DNA from: a virus
Strand: one strand, 5' to 3'
DNA length: 39,171 bases
IMG/VR virus record: IMGVR_UViG_3300043436_002351
Location: 1 to 39,171 of that record
Positions within the stretch are counted from its first letter, which is position 1. Every line of letters begins with the position of its first letter. Below the pieces are notes generated by a model. The model searched no databases. It was not told the origin of the DNA and saw only the letters and a list, made by a program, of their open reading frames with translations. Positions 1-7,385 of this stretch are shown piece after piece. The position numbers and the translations under genes were made by a program.

Positions 1-646
1 TGCCTATGCCGAAGCAAAGAATTTCGTGAAGAAACAATTCGGGTTAACCGAAGCGGAAATTAAAGAATTGGATTTCCAAGGCGTGCTTAAATTGGTGAAT
101 GACCGAGTAAGCGAAAAGTCGGGCAATAAAGATTTATTAGAGCAATTGAATCAAGCCAAGCAAACGATTATCGACTATGAAAATCGGGTAAAAGATTTTG
201 AGGAAACCGTTATTCCTTCTATCAAATCCGAATCCGAATCGGCAATTCGTTCGTTCAAAGTTAATCAGGCTATTCAAGCCGAGGTTAGCAAACATCCTTT
301 GATTGGTGCATCTCAGTATGTCGTACCCGGATTTACTCAGGATTTCAACAAGAAGTATAAAGTTGAAGTTGACGATTCAGGTACAGCAGTTGTTACCGAT
401 TTGAACGGTGCGAAGGTTTACGACAAGAACAAAAAAGAATTGACCTTGTCTGAATTGATTGTTATCGAGGGCAAAGAATCCAAGATATTCAAAGAATCGA
501 ACGGTGACCCACAACCACCGAAGCCGGGCAATGTAGCACCTGTTACCCCACAGCCTGCACCTGCTAAGAATCAAATCAGCAAGTGGCAACAGGAGTCAGC
601 ACAAAGGGTCGCTGAGATGAAACAGCGTGCTGGATTGAACGGATAA
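1..646 (+). CDS. Capsid scaffold-like protein, 5'-truncated by window edge
   Basis: The reading frame is open from the first bases, so this is the C-terminal 215 or so residues of the gene that is complete at 37546-38370. An apparent GTG start at base 26 is only an internal valine codon. Against the full copy the protein differs at five positions: one Ser/Asn change near the start and four in the Pro/Ala/Gln-rich linker near the C-terminus. The DNA differs at close to 40 sites, mostly third codon positions, so the protein is under purifying selection. The sequence is charged and predicted helical, with a likely coiled coil in the first third and a basic helical tail ending RAGLNG. Position directly before the major capsid gene is the main argument for a scaffold role; no protease signature was seen. 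Confidence 0.7.
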   Translation, partial: AYAEAKNFVKKQFGLTEAEIKELDFQGVLKLVNDRVSEKSGNKDLLEQLNQAKQTIIDYENRVKDFEETVIPSIKSESESAIRSFKVNQAIQAEVSKHPLIGASQYVVPGFTQDFNKKYKVEVDDSGTAVVTDLNGAKVYDKNKKELTLSELIVIEGKESKIFKESNGDPQPPKPGNVAPVTPQPAPAKNQISKWQQESAQRVAEMKQRAGLNG

Positions 647-671
647 ATTTTACTAATGCTCAAACACAACT

Positions 672-695
672 AACCCGGCTTATGTCGGGTTTTTT
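672..695 (+). terminator. Intrinsic terminator after scaffold-like gene
   Basis: AACCCG pairs with CGGGTT, extended by a G-T and a C-G pair around a short loop, and is followed by six T. It lies 25 bases after the scaffold-like stop codon. The right-end copy keeps the stem with one change in the loop. The T-run merges into the next promoter's -33 box. Confidence 0.8.
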
Positions 696-723
696 GTTTT
701 TATCGAAATTCTATTTATCTTTG
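693..723 (+). promoter_or_regulatory. Bacteroidota-type promoter of the capsid gene
   Basis: The -7 box TATCTTTG (716-723) matches TAnnTTTG. A TTTG -33 box lies at 693-696 with a 19-base spacer. The -33 box is made from the T-run of the preceding terminator. In the right-end copy the -7 box reads TACATTTG: only the two free positions changed. Confidence 0.8.
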
Positions 724-727
724 TATT

Positions 728-832
728 GTCTGATGCCAATCAGGCTTAGGTGGCGACCATCCGCATTAGGGTTATCCCCTCGAACCCACAACAGACGAGG
801 GATTTCAAACGCAAATAATAAACTTATTTATC
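728..832 (+). promoter_or_regulatory. Structured 5' leader of the capsid mRNA
   Basis: About 105 transcribed bases precede the capsid start codon. Three helices can be drawn: CTGATGC (730-736) with GCATTAG (763-769); inside it GGT (749-751) with ACC (756-758) around a GGCG loop; and CCCTCG (777-782) with CGAGGG (796-801). In the right-end copy the whole leader is identical except that the inner hairpin reads GGA and TCC, so a T-A pair became A-T. This is a compensatory change. The last 30 bases are unstructured and A/T-rich, as expected for a Bacteroidota translation start. Confidence 0.65.
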
Positions 833-1864
833 ATGTCATTTTCCGCAATTTGCCCGGCTATAAACGAGCAGTTACTAAATTTGGCTAATGAGCATACACC
901 TGCCATCAAATCAAGTCAGGTTGGAACTCTACGAGCCGTAAGCGACCAATACAATCGCTACAATGTGAACATCGTTCCATTGAATCGCCAGAATGGACAA
1001 ATCAAAACCGTTCAGGTAATGTATCAAAAGCGTTCAACAATCAACGAGGTAACATCCACGATTGATTCTTGCTTGAACGGTCCTTTCGATGAATCCGATA
1101 ACTTCGCAGAGAATGTTACAATCGGATTCCAAGCATCTCAGCAGTTCAAATACACTGAGGAGAGCATTCGTGAACTTTGCGAAGGTCGCAATTCTTGGGT
1201 GACTAAGGACATTGCTAATCGCCTTGATGCGATGCGTCAGTACATCAACAACGACATCATTACCGAGATGCTTGCAAACTCTGGTAATTATGCTGGTGGT
1301 ACTAACTCTGGAACATCCCCAATCGCATTGAATCTACTTGAGCCAATCGCAACAGGTGGTATCACCGTAGGTAACTACATTGGTGAGGCTACGATGTTGA
1401 ACACTTTGAGTGATGCTCGTGTATCAGGTCTTCCAATGGCTATCGGTAACGGTGACTTGCGTACCTATACCAAGATGCAGAAAATCGGATGCTGTAACAA
1501 CGGTGGTATCGATATGATGCAGGCTGGTCAGTTTGCATATTTCGAAGATGACCAATTGACAACAGCACTCGCAAACAACAACTTCTATGTATTAGAGGCT
1601 GGTGCATTGCAATTCATTCCAGTACCGTTCTACTTGGGCGAATACGAAACATTGACCGAAACAGAAACTCGTTCAACTATTGTTGACCCATTGATTCCGG
1701 GATTGGTTTATGACTTCAAAATCTACAAGCCACAAGGATGCGATGAGTGGAATGCTCAGTTGTCATTACACTACGCTATCACTGCACTTTACAACAACAA
1801 CTACCGTACAGGTGACCCGTTGTTGGGTGTGAATGGTATCTTCAAATTTAACGCTGCGACATAA
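833..1864 (+). CDS. Major capsid protein
   Basis: A 343-residue protein, a normal size for a phage major capsid subunit. It follows the scaffold-like gene and has its own terminator-promoter-leader unit, which fits the most abundant virion protein. I see no N-terminal delta-domain or cleavage site, and no protease gene is nearby, so a separate scaffold is likely. The partial second copy at 38559-39171 has about 22 base differences, all synonymous where I checked, showing strong constraint. The ATG is preceded by an A/T-rich stretch with no Shine-Dalgarno sequence. I did not recognise a named capsid family motif; the call is from position, size, expression signals and conservation. Confidence 0.8.
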   Translation: MSFSAICPAINEQLLNLANEHTPAIKSSQVGTLRAVSDQYNRYNVNIVPLNRQNGQIKTVQVMYQKRSTINEVTSTIDSCLNGPFDESDNFAENVTIGFQASQQFKYTEESIRELCEGRNSWVTKDIANRLDAMRQYINNDIITEMLANSGNYAGGTNSGTSPIALNLLEPIATGGITVGNYIGEATMLNTLSDARVSGLPMAIGNGDLRTYTKMQKIGCCNNGGIDMMQAGQFAYFEDDQLTTALANNNFYVLEAGALQFIPVPFYLGEYETLTETETRSTIVDPLIPGLVYDFKIYKPQGCDEWNAQLSLHYAITALYNNNYRTGDPLLGVNGIFKFNAAT

Positions 1865-1866
1865 TC

Positions 1867-2307
1867 GTGGTTTTAAATTACTCTGACAAAACGGTAAACA
1901 TCCGGGTGGCGAAAGCCCTCCGGATGGTTGCTGACACACTCGAAGGGTCGGGGTATCATGTTCGCATGTTACCTCTTCCCAACGAGGTGCAGTTTCTTGC
2001 GTTGTGCAAGGCTGGTAAGGCTTTGAAGCGATACAATACCGCTCGAATCGAATCGGGATTATGGGAAGTAAAGCAGGATAAAAACATTGAGATAGTCGAT
2101 AAGACTTGGAAAGGATTGCACGATGGTTCTGGTGTTTATTTTACTTTACATTGGAACAACTCAATCCACATTAAAGAGTTTTTGCCTGATGAGTTATTTG
2201 ATAAAATATTTGAGGTTGCTTCGAATCAAAACAAGTTGGTTGAAGTGCTACATAACAAAGAGTATAGTGTAATTTATCTTTATGAACCTGATAAACTGCC
2301 TTCGTAA
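1867..2307 (+). CDS. Hypothetical protein downstream of capsid
   Basis: A 146-residue protein starting at a GTG two bases after the capsid stop codon; the next in-frame ATG is at 1924, so the start is uncertain. The N-terminal part resembles a helical segment (VAKALRMVADTLEG) and the C-terminal part is rich in Lys, Glu and aromatic residues. It overlaps the next gene by 26 bases, suggesting coupled translation. Its place right after the capsid gene suggests a head-completion or capsid-associated role, but no family was recognised. Confidence 0.65.
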   Translation: MVLNYSDKTVNIRVAKALRMVADTLEGSGYHVRMLPLPNEVQFLALCKAGKALKRYNTARIESGLWEVKQDKNIEIVDKTWKGLHDGSGVYFTLHWNNSIHIKEFLPDELFDKIFEVASNQNKLVEVLHNKEYSVIYLYEPDKLPS

Positions 2308-3277
2308 TATAATTGGGTCAAACAATCCTGCTTGGAATGTTCCGAGTGATTTCAATCTTTATGTTGAATCACTGCCGGGCATATCGAGAGCGGATATAAT
2401 TGCAATGACCGATTCGGACTGGCAGACAACAGGCGATTTTATTCAAGATAAAGTTAGTTTCAGCATGAATATGGTCGTGGCTGAGTTGTCGCAATGGATT
2501 ATCCAAGACTTCCGACAAAACTCAATTATAGACCGTATGAAGGCTGGTAAGTATCCAAACAATACGGTAATATACAATACGACTACAAACGCAAACAGGG
2601 GTATCAGATTCGTTCGTAAAAAGAATGATGACTACGGCTTGTTGGTTGTGCCAAATATAAAAATACTCGTTAACAATTCGGGTTCAGTTACGGTAACAAT
2701 TAGCGACAATATCGGACAAACACAAACCTATACCGAAACCGTTGTGGCTGGTGTGCCTTATGAGATAAATACCGATTTTATTACTGATGGAGGCGAGGTG
2801 TTTTTAACGATGGATAATACATCGCTTGACACTGCTGACTTAAAGGTTGGAGGATGTTGCAACCGACCTTACAATGAATCGAGCGTTGGTGCTTGGCGTG
2901 TTTATGGTTGGGATGGCTCGGTTGCAGTTGATAATACATTCGGTATAATCGCTGAGGCTCAATACCAGTGCGACCAAAGTCAAATAGCCTGTATATTTCG
3001 GAATAGTGTTAGTTTCCAGCAGGCGTGTATGTATCGATTAGGTGTTGACTTATTAGACGAGTTAATTAATACAAGTCGTGCCAATGCCAAAACGATTCAC
3101 AACAAAGAGGAAAAGATTGAACTGCGTAATAAGTTTGAATTAGATTACGAACGCAGGATGGAAATATTACGGGTTGAAGCAAGAACGATGCTGTCAAGAC
3201 CCAGAACGAATTGCATAGCGTGCAACGGAACACGCTACGCTGAAACTCAAAGACAATCTAAAGGATATTACAGATGA
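2282..3277 (+). CDS. Putative head-tail junction structural protein
   Basis: A 331-residue protein. Residues 1-100 are helical and acidic, residues 100-200 are Thr/Asn/Val-rich and predicted beta, and the C-terminal third is charged and helical, ending with CIACNGTRY, a C-x-x-C pair. A second Cys pair (GGCCNRPY) lies in the middle. It follows the capsid gene and precedes the lysis and tail-completion genes. A neck, decoration or tail-attachment role is plausible from position only. It overlaps both neighbours (26 bases before, 4 bases after). Confidence 0.6.
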   Translation: MNLINCLRNIIGSNNPAWNVPSDFNLYVESLPGISRADIIAMTDSDWQTTGDFIQDKVSFSMNMVVAELSQWIIQDFRQNSIIDRMKAGKYPNNTVIYNTTTNANRGIRFVRKKNDDYGLLVVPNIKILVNNSGSVTVTISDNIGQTQTYTETVVAGVPYEINTDFITDGGEVFLTMDNTSLDTADLKVGGCCNRPYNESSVGAWRVYGWDGSVAVDNTFGIIAEAQYQCDQSQIACIFRNSVSFQQACMYRLGVDLLDELINTSRANAKTIHNKEEKIELRNKFELDYERRMEILRVEARTMLSRPRTNCIACNGTRYAETQRQSKGYYR

Positions 3278-3405
3278 AAAACTTAATGCTTCCAATGTAT
3301 GCAGGCTGTGCTTCCTGCGGTGGCTCAAGACCACAACCAAGACCAAGCACAGGCAGACCAGCACCAAGACCGGGAACGGTAAGAATACCCGGAGTTAAAC
3401 GATAA
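3274..3405 (+). CDS. Small Pro/Arg-rich protein
   Basis: A 43-residue frame whose ATG overlaps the previous stop in an ATGA arrangement, a common sign of a real coupled gene. After a short hydrophobic start with a C-x-x-C (GCASCGGS) the chain is almost entirely Pro, Arg, Gly and Ser. It stops three bases before the next start codon. Function unknown. Confidence 0.5.
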   Translation: MKNLMLPMYAGCASCGGSRPQPRPSTGRPAPRPGTVRIPGVKR

Positions 3406-3407
3406 CA

Positions 3408-3656
3408 ATGGGAACGATAAAAAGTAGTTCTGCAAAGGGCAAGAAGTGGTCTGTTGAGGTCGGAGGCAAAACATATCACGCCGGCGATGCAAACGCCAAG
3501 GTAAGCCCCGGAACGCCCCGAGGCGATGCGTATTGTGCAAGGTCGGCTAAGATTAAAGGTTCAGGCGTGCCAAATAAATTAGCCCGAAATATGTGGGGAT
3601 GTGTTGGTACGAAATCAGTCAAGTCAAAAGCAAAAAAAATAGGAGATAAATTATGA
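3408..3656 (+). CDS. Small basic phage protein with YCARS motif
   Basis: An 82-residue, strongly basic protein. It contains GDAYCARSAKIKG and later NKLARNMWGC. A paired pattern of this type (CARS or CART, then N-A-R-x-W-x-C) recurs in small proteins of unrelated tailed phages and is of unknown function. The two cysteines, separated by about 23 residues, could bind a metal or form a disulfide. It overlaps the holin-like gene by four bases. Confidence 0.65.
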   Translation: MGTIKSSSAKGKKWSVEVGGKTYHAGDANAKVSPGTPRGDAYCARSAKIKGSGVPNKLARNMWGCVGTKSVKSKAKKIGDKL

Positions 3657-3904
3657 GCAAGATTACATTCGGAACAATGGAAAGCCCTACTCCCAATTGG
3701 GCTAAGAAGATTCGCAACACTGCATTGAAGATAGGCGGTGCATTGGTTGTCGTGGGTGGTGCAATTGCAACCCTTCCACTATCGTTACCTGTTGCTGTTG
3801 TAACAATTGCGACCAATGCAGTTGTTTACGGTACGGCAATCACAACCCTCGTTAGTGCTGTATCGCAGGCGTTCGGAGTTGAACAAGATAAACCAAACAA
3901 TTAA
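3653..3904 (+). CDS. Putative holin (two membrane segments)
   Basis: An 83-residue protein with two hydrophobic stretches, about residues 27-44 and 46-70, joined by a short Pro-containing turn, with a short charged N-terminus and a polar tail. Size and topology fit a two-segment holin, which would form holes in the inner membrane at the end of infection. The gene for a DUF5675 cell-wall protein follows within 160 bases, which supports a lysis role. Start is ATGA-coupled to the previous gene. Other small membrane proteins cannot be excluded. Confidence 0.6.
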   Translation: MSKITFGTMESPTPNWAKKIRNTALKIGGALVVVGGAIATLPLSLPVAVVTIATNAVVYGTAITTLVSAVSQAFGVEQDKPNN

Positions 3905-3905
3905 G

Positions 3906-4049
3906 ATGCCACTGAAAAAAGGATATTCGCAAAAGATTATTTCGTCAAACATCAAGACTGAAATCAAAAGTGGAAAGCCACAAAAACAAGCAGTTGCAAT
4001 CGCTCTATCAAAGGCTGGCAAATCTAAGCCTAAAACTAAGCGTAAATAA
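3906..4049 (+). CDS. Small Lys-rich phage protein
   Basis: A 47-residue basic protein with [18 protein letters not shown] in its second half. This short conserved phrase occurs in small proteins of many phages; the role is unknown, and nucleic-acid binding is a guess from its charge. The frame is open further upstream to 3807, but the ATG at 3906, right after the holin stop, is the sensible start. Confidence 0.65.
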   Translation: MPLKKGYSQKIISSNIKTEIKSGKPQKQAVAIALSKAGKSKPKTKRK

Positions 4050-4059
4050 TTTGAAAAAA

Positions 4060-4455
4060 ATGGAATTGGTTTTAACTCGTGATGCATTTTTACCGACAAG
4101 AACATTAGGTAAGTTATACGCTGACAATGTATTCGAGTGCTTTACTTGCGAGGATGCTGTTCGTGATACAAAGATTGCAGGCGAAACGGCTATTCCGAAA
4201 GGCAGGTATCGGGTTATAATTACTTTGTCAAATAGATTCAAGCGTGAATTACCAATACTTTTGAATGTGCCGAATTATGAGGGCGTCCGCATTCATTCAG
4301 GAAATACCGAAGCAGATACGGAGGGTTGTATCTTATGCGGTTCAACTCGAAACGATAGCGGTGTATTCAGTTCTCGAATTGCAACGAATAACCTGATTTT
4401 AAAAATTCGAAACGCCATCAATTCGGGCAAAGAAGTCTGGATTACGATTCGTTAA
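4060..4455 (+). CDS. DUF5675 family protein, putative cell-wall enzyme
   Basis: A 131-residue protein with the full DUF5675 pattern: an N-terminal LxRxxFxPxxTLGKL strand, CEDxxR, KIxGxTAIPxGxY near residue 37-50, and RIHSGN (His79) followed by DTEGCIL (Cys90). The H-x-G then x-G-C-I layout resembles the active site of L,D-transpeptidase (YkuD) proteins, so a peptidoglycan-acting role is likely, though the family's reaction is not established to my knowledge. The neighbouring holin-like gene supports lysis. The start is the ATG at 4060, just after the previous stop; an upstream frame to 3970 lies inside another gene and is rejected. Confidence 0.75.
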   Translation: MELVLTRDAFLPTRTLGKLYADNVFECFTCEDAVRDTKIAGETAIPKGRYRVIITLSNRFKRELPILLNVPNYEGVRIHSGNTEADTEGCILCGSTRNDSGVFSSRIATNNLILKIRNAINSGKEVWITIR

Positions 4456-4458
4456 ACT

Positions 4459-5127
4459 ATGGCTAACTTAACGCCTGAGCAGTTCGAGAAAGCATTGTCA
4501 AACGCTAAGCAGGCGTTGACGAAAAACATAGGCAAGATATTAATCAATGCGACTAATATCGGGTCTTCCGAAATGCAGGTAAGGGTGTTTAATCGTGGTC
4601 AAACAACTGCGGGCAAACAGATGCGATATAGGTCTGCTCCTTACAAGAAATTGAGAACCGATGCAGGTTTACAAACAAACTGGAAAGACTTGATTTTTAC
4701 GGGCGATTTATTCTATTCGCTTACGATTCTATCAACTGCGGAAAAAGAAGTCACCTACGGCTTTAATAATGCCGATACAGCACAAATAGCCGAGTGGCAA
4801 CAGACATCGAATGTGCAGGTAGGCGAACCGATATTCCCTTTGAATCAAAAGGAAATATCAAAGATGGAACGGCAAATTGCGATTGATGTTGCTAAGGTAT
4901 TTACAGGGGCGTTGGAGAGTTTCCCGAATATGCCGAGCGTGTCTGGTATCGGTAAATCAGCAACGGAAAAAAGTATTGCAAGGAATAAGGCGAAGAAGGC
5001 TAAGGCAAAACCAAAAGCAAAACCAAAATATCCGAAAGCCTCAACCGCAAAAGATAAAGCAAGAATTGACCGAGCAAGGAAATTACGACAAGGCACTTAC
5101 AAACCTAAGAAACGAAAGAAAAAATGA
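4459..5127 (+). CDS. Tail completion protein, HK97 gp10 / virion-morphogenesis-like
   Basis: A 222-residue protein. Residues 1-140 follow the pattern of gp10-like or Mu gpG-like neck proteins: helical start, RVFNRGQTTAGK, YRSAPYKKLR, then LIFTGDLFYSLT and a GF-N-ADTAQIAEWQ segment. Such proteins join the completed tail to the head connector. Residues 165-222 form an extremely Lys/Arg/Ala-rich tail that the core family lacks; it may be disordered or contact DNA. The last four bases overlap the next gene. Confidence 0.65.
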   Translation: MANLTPEQFEKALSNAKQALTKNIGKILINATNIGSSEMQVRVFNRGQTTAGKQMRYRSAPYKKLRTDAGLQTNWKDLIFTGDLFYSLTILSTAEKEVTYGFNNADTAQIAEWQQTSNVQVGEPIFPLNQKEISKMERQIAIDVAKVFTGALESFPNMPSVSGIGKSATEKSIARNKAKKAKAKPKAKPKYPKASTAKDKARIDRARKLRQGTYKPKKRKKK

Positions 5128-5681
5128 CATCAGAAACGATTTATATCATTTCATCCATACGCCAACAGATTGAGCAATACAATGTGATATTCCCTGTTGG
5201 ATATGACTTCTGTTTTCGTGAACCCGACACAGGTAATATCTTCCTGCGTAGAATGGATGACAATTCGGAACTTGTTCGATTCCCCAACATCGACACTCAA
5301 GGCAATTGGTTTTATTTGAGATATGAAGAATTGGAGAAATCCACATTCAGACCAATCGACAGACAAGGGTCTTGTCAGGAACGGTTCGAGCAATCAATCA
5401 CGCTCAAAGGTGTGTTTATCTTTACTGCCAATAATCAATACGAAGTTGGAGATTATACGGTAAATACAATTATGGGCACATTCATTCCACCGTTCGGAAC
5501 GATTGATACTATCAAGATTGACCCTGCCTCGATTCAATACGATTACTTCAATTTTAACGAAGCGGATACGGGCAATGAATTACGCTCATACATGCCCGAA
5601 ATTCAATCGTTTGCAATTGATATAAATGTTACCTTTGCAAGAGAGTTTTCCGATTGTCGAAATCCACCTGAACTGATATAA
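5124..5681 (+). CDS. Putative tail terminator or completion protein
   Basis: A 185-residue mostly beta protein without hydrophobic segments or recognised motifs. Its size and place directly after the gp10-like gene fit the tail-terminator position in many siphoviruses. It contains a conserved-looking GVFIFTANNQYEVGDY segment. The functional suggestion comes only from gene order. Confidence 0.45.
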   Translation: MTSETIYIISSIRQQIEQYNVIFPVGYDFCFREPDTGNIFLRRMDDNSELVRFPNIDTQGNWFYLRYEELEKSTFRPIDRQGSCQERFEQSITLKGVFIFTANNQYEVGDYTVNTIMGTFIPPFGTIDTIKIDPASIQYDYFNFNEADTGNELRSYMPEIQSFAIDINVTFAREFSDCRNPPELI

Positions 5682-5683
5682 TT

Positions 5684-5989
5684 ATGAATACTTTTAGCAC
5701 ATTGAACTTGGGTAATTTCCCAGCCAGCCAAACAACTATTCCTATCCCCGGTATGGTTTATCCTGATGCCGATAGTTACACATTTGAAGCACTCATAAAC
5801 GGTGTATTCAGCATCCAAGTAGTTACATCTGTATTGGGCAATCCTATTGTTATACCGAATAACTTTCCAGACGATGCAACCGTAATGGTTCGGATTAAAA
5901 TACCCACAGCCAATCGGACATTGACCAATACATACATCAACGATTCGGCTGGACATATCTGGTTTCAATTCACAAACATCCCAGTATAA
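5684..5989 (+). CDS. Hypothetical small structural protein
   Basis: A 101-residue protein of beta-rich composition (Thr, Val, Ile, Asn, Pro) with few charges, typical of a small virion surface or tail protein. It begins two bases after the previous stop. The segment GHIWFQFTNIPV ends the chain. No family recognised. Confidence 0.6.
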   Translation: MNTFSTLNLGNFPASQTTIPIPGMVYPDADSYTFEALINGVFSIQVVTSVLGNPIVIPNNFPDDATVMVRIKIPTANRTLTNTYINDSAGHIWFQFTNIPV

Positions 5990-5992
5990 TTT

Positions 5993-6304
5993 ATGCTTGA
6001 TTTTGCGATTAATTTATTTATCCTGCTGTCGTTCAGTTTTGCAGTTTCGTGCGTGTCTTATGCGTTCGAGGTTTGGATTCAACCGAACCACATATTCCAA
6101 AGATATGGCAGGTGGTTACATAAGCATCAGGACAAGCACTGGTCAAAGCCATTAGGGCTGTGTATATTGTGTCAGAATGCTTGGCTTGAACTAATTGCTT
6201 TCAATGTGGCGTTAATCGCTCTGGGGCAGTTAGAATCGTGCTGGTGGATGCCAATTCTTGCTCCGTTTGTTGGTAACGCTTGGTTGCGGAAGGTGTTGAA
6301 TTAG
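5993..6304 (+). CDS. Small membrane protein with CxxC
   Basis: A 103-residue protein with hydrophobic stretches at about residues 6-28 and 66-90. Between them lies a His/Lys-rich loop and the phrase KPLGLCILCQNAW. Variants of this K-P-x-G-x-C-x-x-C-x-x-x-W phrase are seen in small membrane proteins of other phages. It is the last gene of this rightward block, and its stop codon overlaps the stop codon of the facing leftward gene by four bases. Lysis or superinfection functions are possible but unproven. Confidence 0.6.
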   Translation: MLDFAINLFILLSFSFAVSCVSYAFEVWIQPNHIFQRYGRWLHKHQDKHWSKPLGLCILCQNAWLELIAFNVALIALGQLESCWWMPILAPFVGNAWLRKVLN

Positions 6305-6441
6305 TTACAATCGTTTAATTCAAATTCAATGATTTTTGAAACTTTGCTGTACATAAAATAATAGAAGTCTGGGTAATATTTACTTCGATTCATTCTCCTT
6401 GCCTCGATTCGGTTGCGGATGTCGGATGGGCGTACTTTCAT
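6301..6441 (-). CDS. Small hypothetical protein, last gene of leftward operon
   Basis: A 46-residue frame whose ATG overlaps the stop of the gene before it (ATGA). It is basic at the N-terminus (RPSDIRNRIEARRMNRSKYY) and ends acidic. The coupled start and full use of the gap between the converging blocks support a real gene. Function unknown. Confidence 0.5.
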   Translation of the reverse strand: MKVRPSDIRNRIEARRMNRSKYYPDFYYFMYSKVSKIIEFELNDCN

Positions 6442-6827
6442 CGTTTTAATCCTATCCAAAACCCATCCCCACTAATCGGGTATCGGTCAACCCGTTTGAA
6501 TTCAAGTTTGCCCGGAGAAATGCGATAAATCAGGGCTTCATTATCCCAATCCGTTACATCCCAGACCTGAACGAAATAATGCGAGTGCTTGCCGTACAAT
6601 TTGATAATAACGGCACAATCGGAGGCGAGTGTATCTTTGTCGGACATAAACCAATCAGGATAAAGACAGGACAAAGGAATAGCATCGAAGCCTTCGAATA
6701 CCTCGTTACGATTCAAGTCGATTAGTACGGTATCTTTTGGAATTTCGTTTCGGGTAAGCGTCCATCCGGCATAGTATTTATCGGATTCGAGTGCCCAGAG
6801 TGGGTGTGTTGATGGTGTGAATGTCAT
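6438..6827 (-). CDS. Hypothetical protein
   Basis: A 129-residue acidic, Trp-rich protein (nine Trp by eye) with no recognised motif. It belongs to the accessory end of the long leftward operon. The stop codon overlaps the start of the following small gene. Confidence 0.65.
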   Translation of the reverse strand: MTFTPSTHPLWALESDKYYAGWTLTRNEIPKDTVLIDLNRNEVFEGFDAIPLSCLYPDWFMSDKDTLASDCAVIIKLYGKHSHYFVQVWDVTDWDNEALIYRISPGKLEFKRVDRYPISGDGFWIGLKR

Positions 6828-6864
6828 AGTAGTTTATACGCTATTCGTTTCGAAAAGTTACCGA

Positions 6865-7062
6865 TTATTCAAAGTTATCCTCTATCCACTTCTCAATTGT
6901 TTCTTTAGCCATTTGATGCGTGTTGCAAATCGTTTCAGGCTTATTAACAGAGATATGTAGCACAAGTTCTCGGATAGCCTTGTCATATTGCCCAGCAAGC
7001 CACAAATCAATTATAGCCTCGGTTCCTGCCATTGTCGTTCCGTATATTGGTTTCATACTCAT
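6865..7062 (-). CDS. Hypothetical small protein
   Basis: A 65-residue predicted helical protein (EAIIDLWLAGQYDKAIRELV) with ATGA coupling to the preceding small HTH gene. No family recognised. Confidence 0.55.
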   Translation of the reverse strand: MSMKPIYGTTMAGTEAIIDLWLAGQYDKAIRELVLHISVNKPETICNTHQMAKETIEKWIEDNFE

Positions 7063-7178
7063 TTCCCCGTCTTAACTATCCTCAATATTGTCGATTCTGC
7101 TTTGCCGTACATTTTGGCAATGTCGTAGATTGACATTCCGCATTCGTAAAATGCAATGATGTATTGGGTTTCGCTCAT
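7059..7178 (-). CDS. Tiny helix-turn-helix protein
   Basis: A 39-residue protein that is little more than one homeodomain-like HTH: YECGMSIYDIAKMYGKAEST then a recognition-helix continuation ILRIV. This matches the HTH of resolvases and transposases, but no catalytic domain is attached. Both ends overlap neighbours in ATGA arrangements, which argues strongly for a real gene despite its size. It could be a DNA-binding regulator or the relic of a larger protein. Confidence 0.55.
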   Translation of the reverse strand: MSETQYIIAFYECGMSIYDIAKMYGKAESTILRIVKTGK

Positions 7179-7378
7179 TTCAATTTCGGGTTAAGTCGTT
7201 TGCTTTGCTTCCAGTCAAGTCCGGATGGCAGTAGGTGGGTGTAGTCGGGTTCGCAACTATTCGGTTTTTCCGAACGGTTCAATTTACTAAAATTATTCGA
7301 AATATGCTGTTCGGCTAACTTTGCCTCGATTCGCTCAATCCGGAATTGGAGTGCGTCAATTTGTTCCTGTTTGTCCAT
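7175..7378 (-). CDS. Small coiled-coil protein
   Basis: A 67-residue protein. Residues 1-30 form a heptad-like helix (QEQIDALQFRIERIEAKLAE); the rest is polar and likely disordered. ATGA overlap with the next gene. Function unknown. Confidence 0.55.
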   Translation of the reverse strand: MDKQEQIDALQFRIERIEAKLAEQHISNNFSKLNRSEKPNSCEPDYTHLLPSGLDWKQSKRLNPKLK

Positions 7379-7385
7379 ACTAAAT

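Larger units (their letters stand above)
1..1445. repeat. Left copy of the terminal overlap
   Basis: This stretch repeats, in direct orientation, at 37725-39171. It starts in mid-gene inside the scaffold-like gene and ends in mid-gene inside the major capsid gene. I counted about 70 substitutions and two single-base insertions in the intergenic part, giving roughly 95% identity. The offset is 37724 at the start and 37726 at the end. The simplest reading is that a circular or circularly permuted genome of about 37.7 kb was read past its own start, with the two ends coming from slightly different strains. Confidence 0.93.

Noticed and set aside
26-28. GTG at 26 as the start of a 206-residue gene
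   Set aside because: The frame is open upstream to the window edge, and the complete right-hand copy shows this codon is an internal valine.
682-888. 68-residue frame across the capsid promoter and leader
   Set aside because: It runs through the terminator, promoter and structured leader and overlaps the capsid start in another frame; composition is not protein-like.
1-1445. Exact direct terminal repeat of a linear virion
   Set aside because: The two copies differ at about 5% of sites and begin and end inside genes; a packaged terminal repeat would be identical.
3785-4105. 106-residue leftward frame
   Set aside because: It lies antisense to the holin-like, small basic and DUF5675 genes, which are better supported by coupling and motifs.
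7059-7178. Transposase or resolvase fragment
   Set aside because: The HTH resembles those enzymes, but both ends are translationally coupled in the operon and no terminal inverted repeats or catalytic remnants are nearby.
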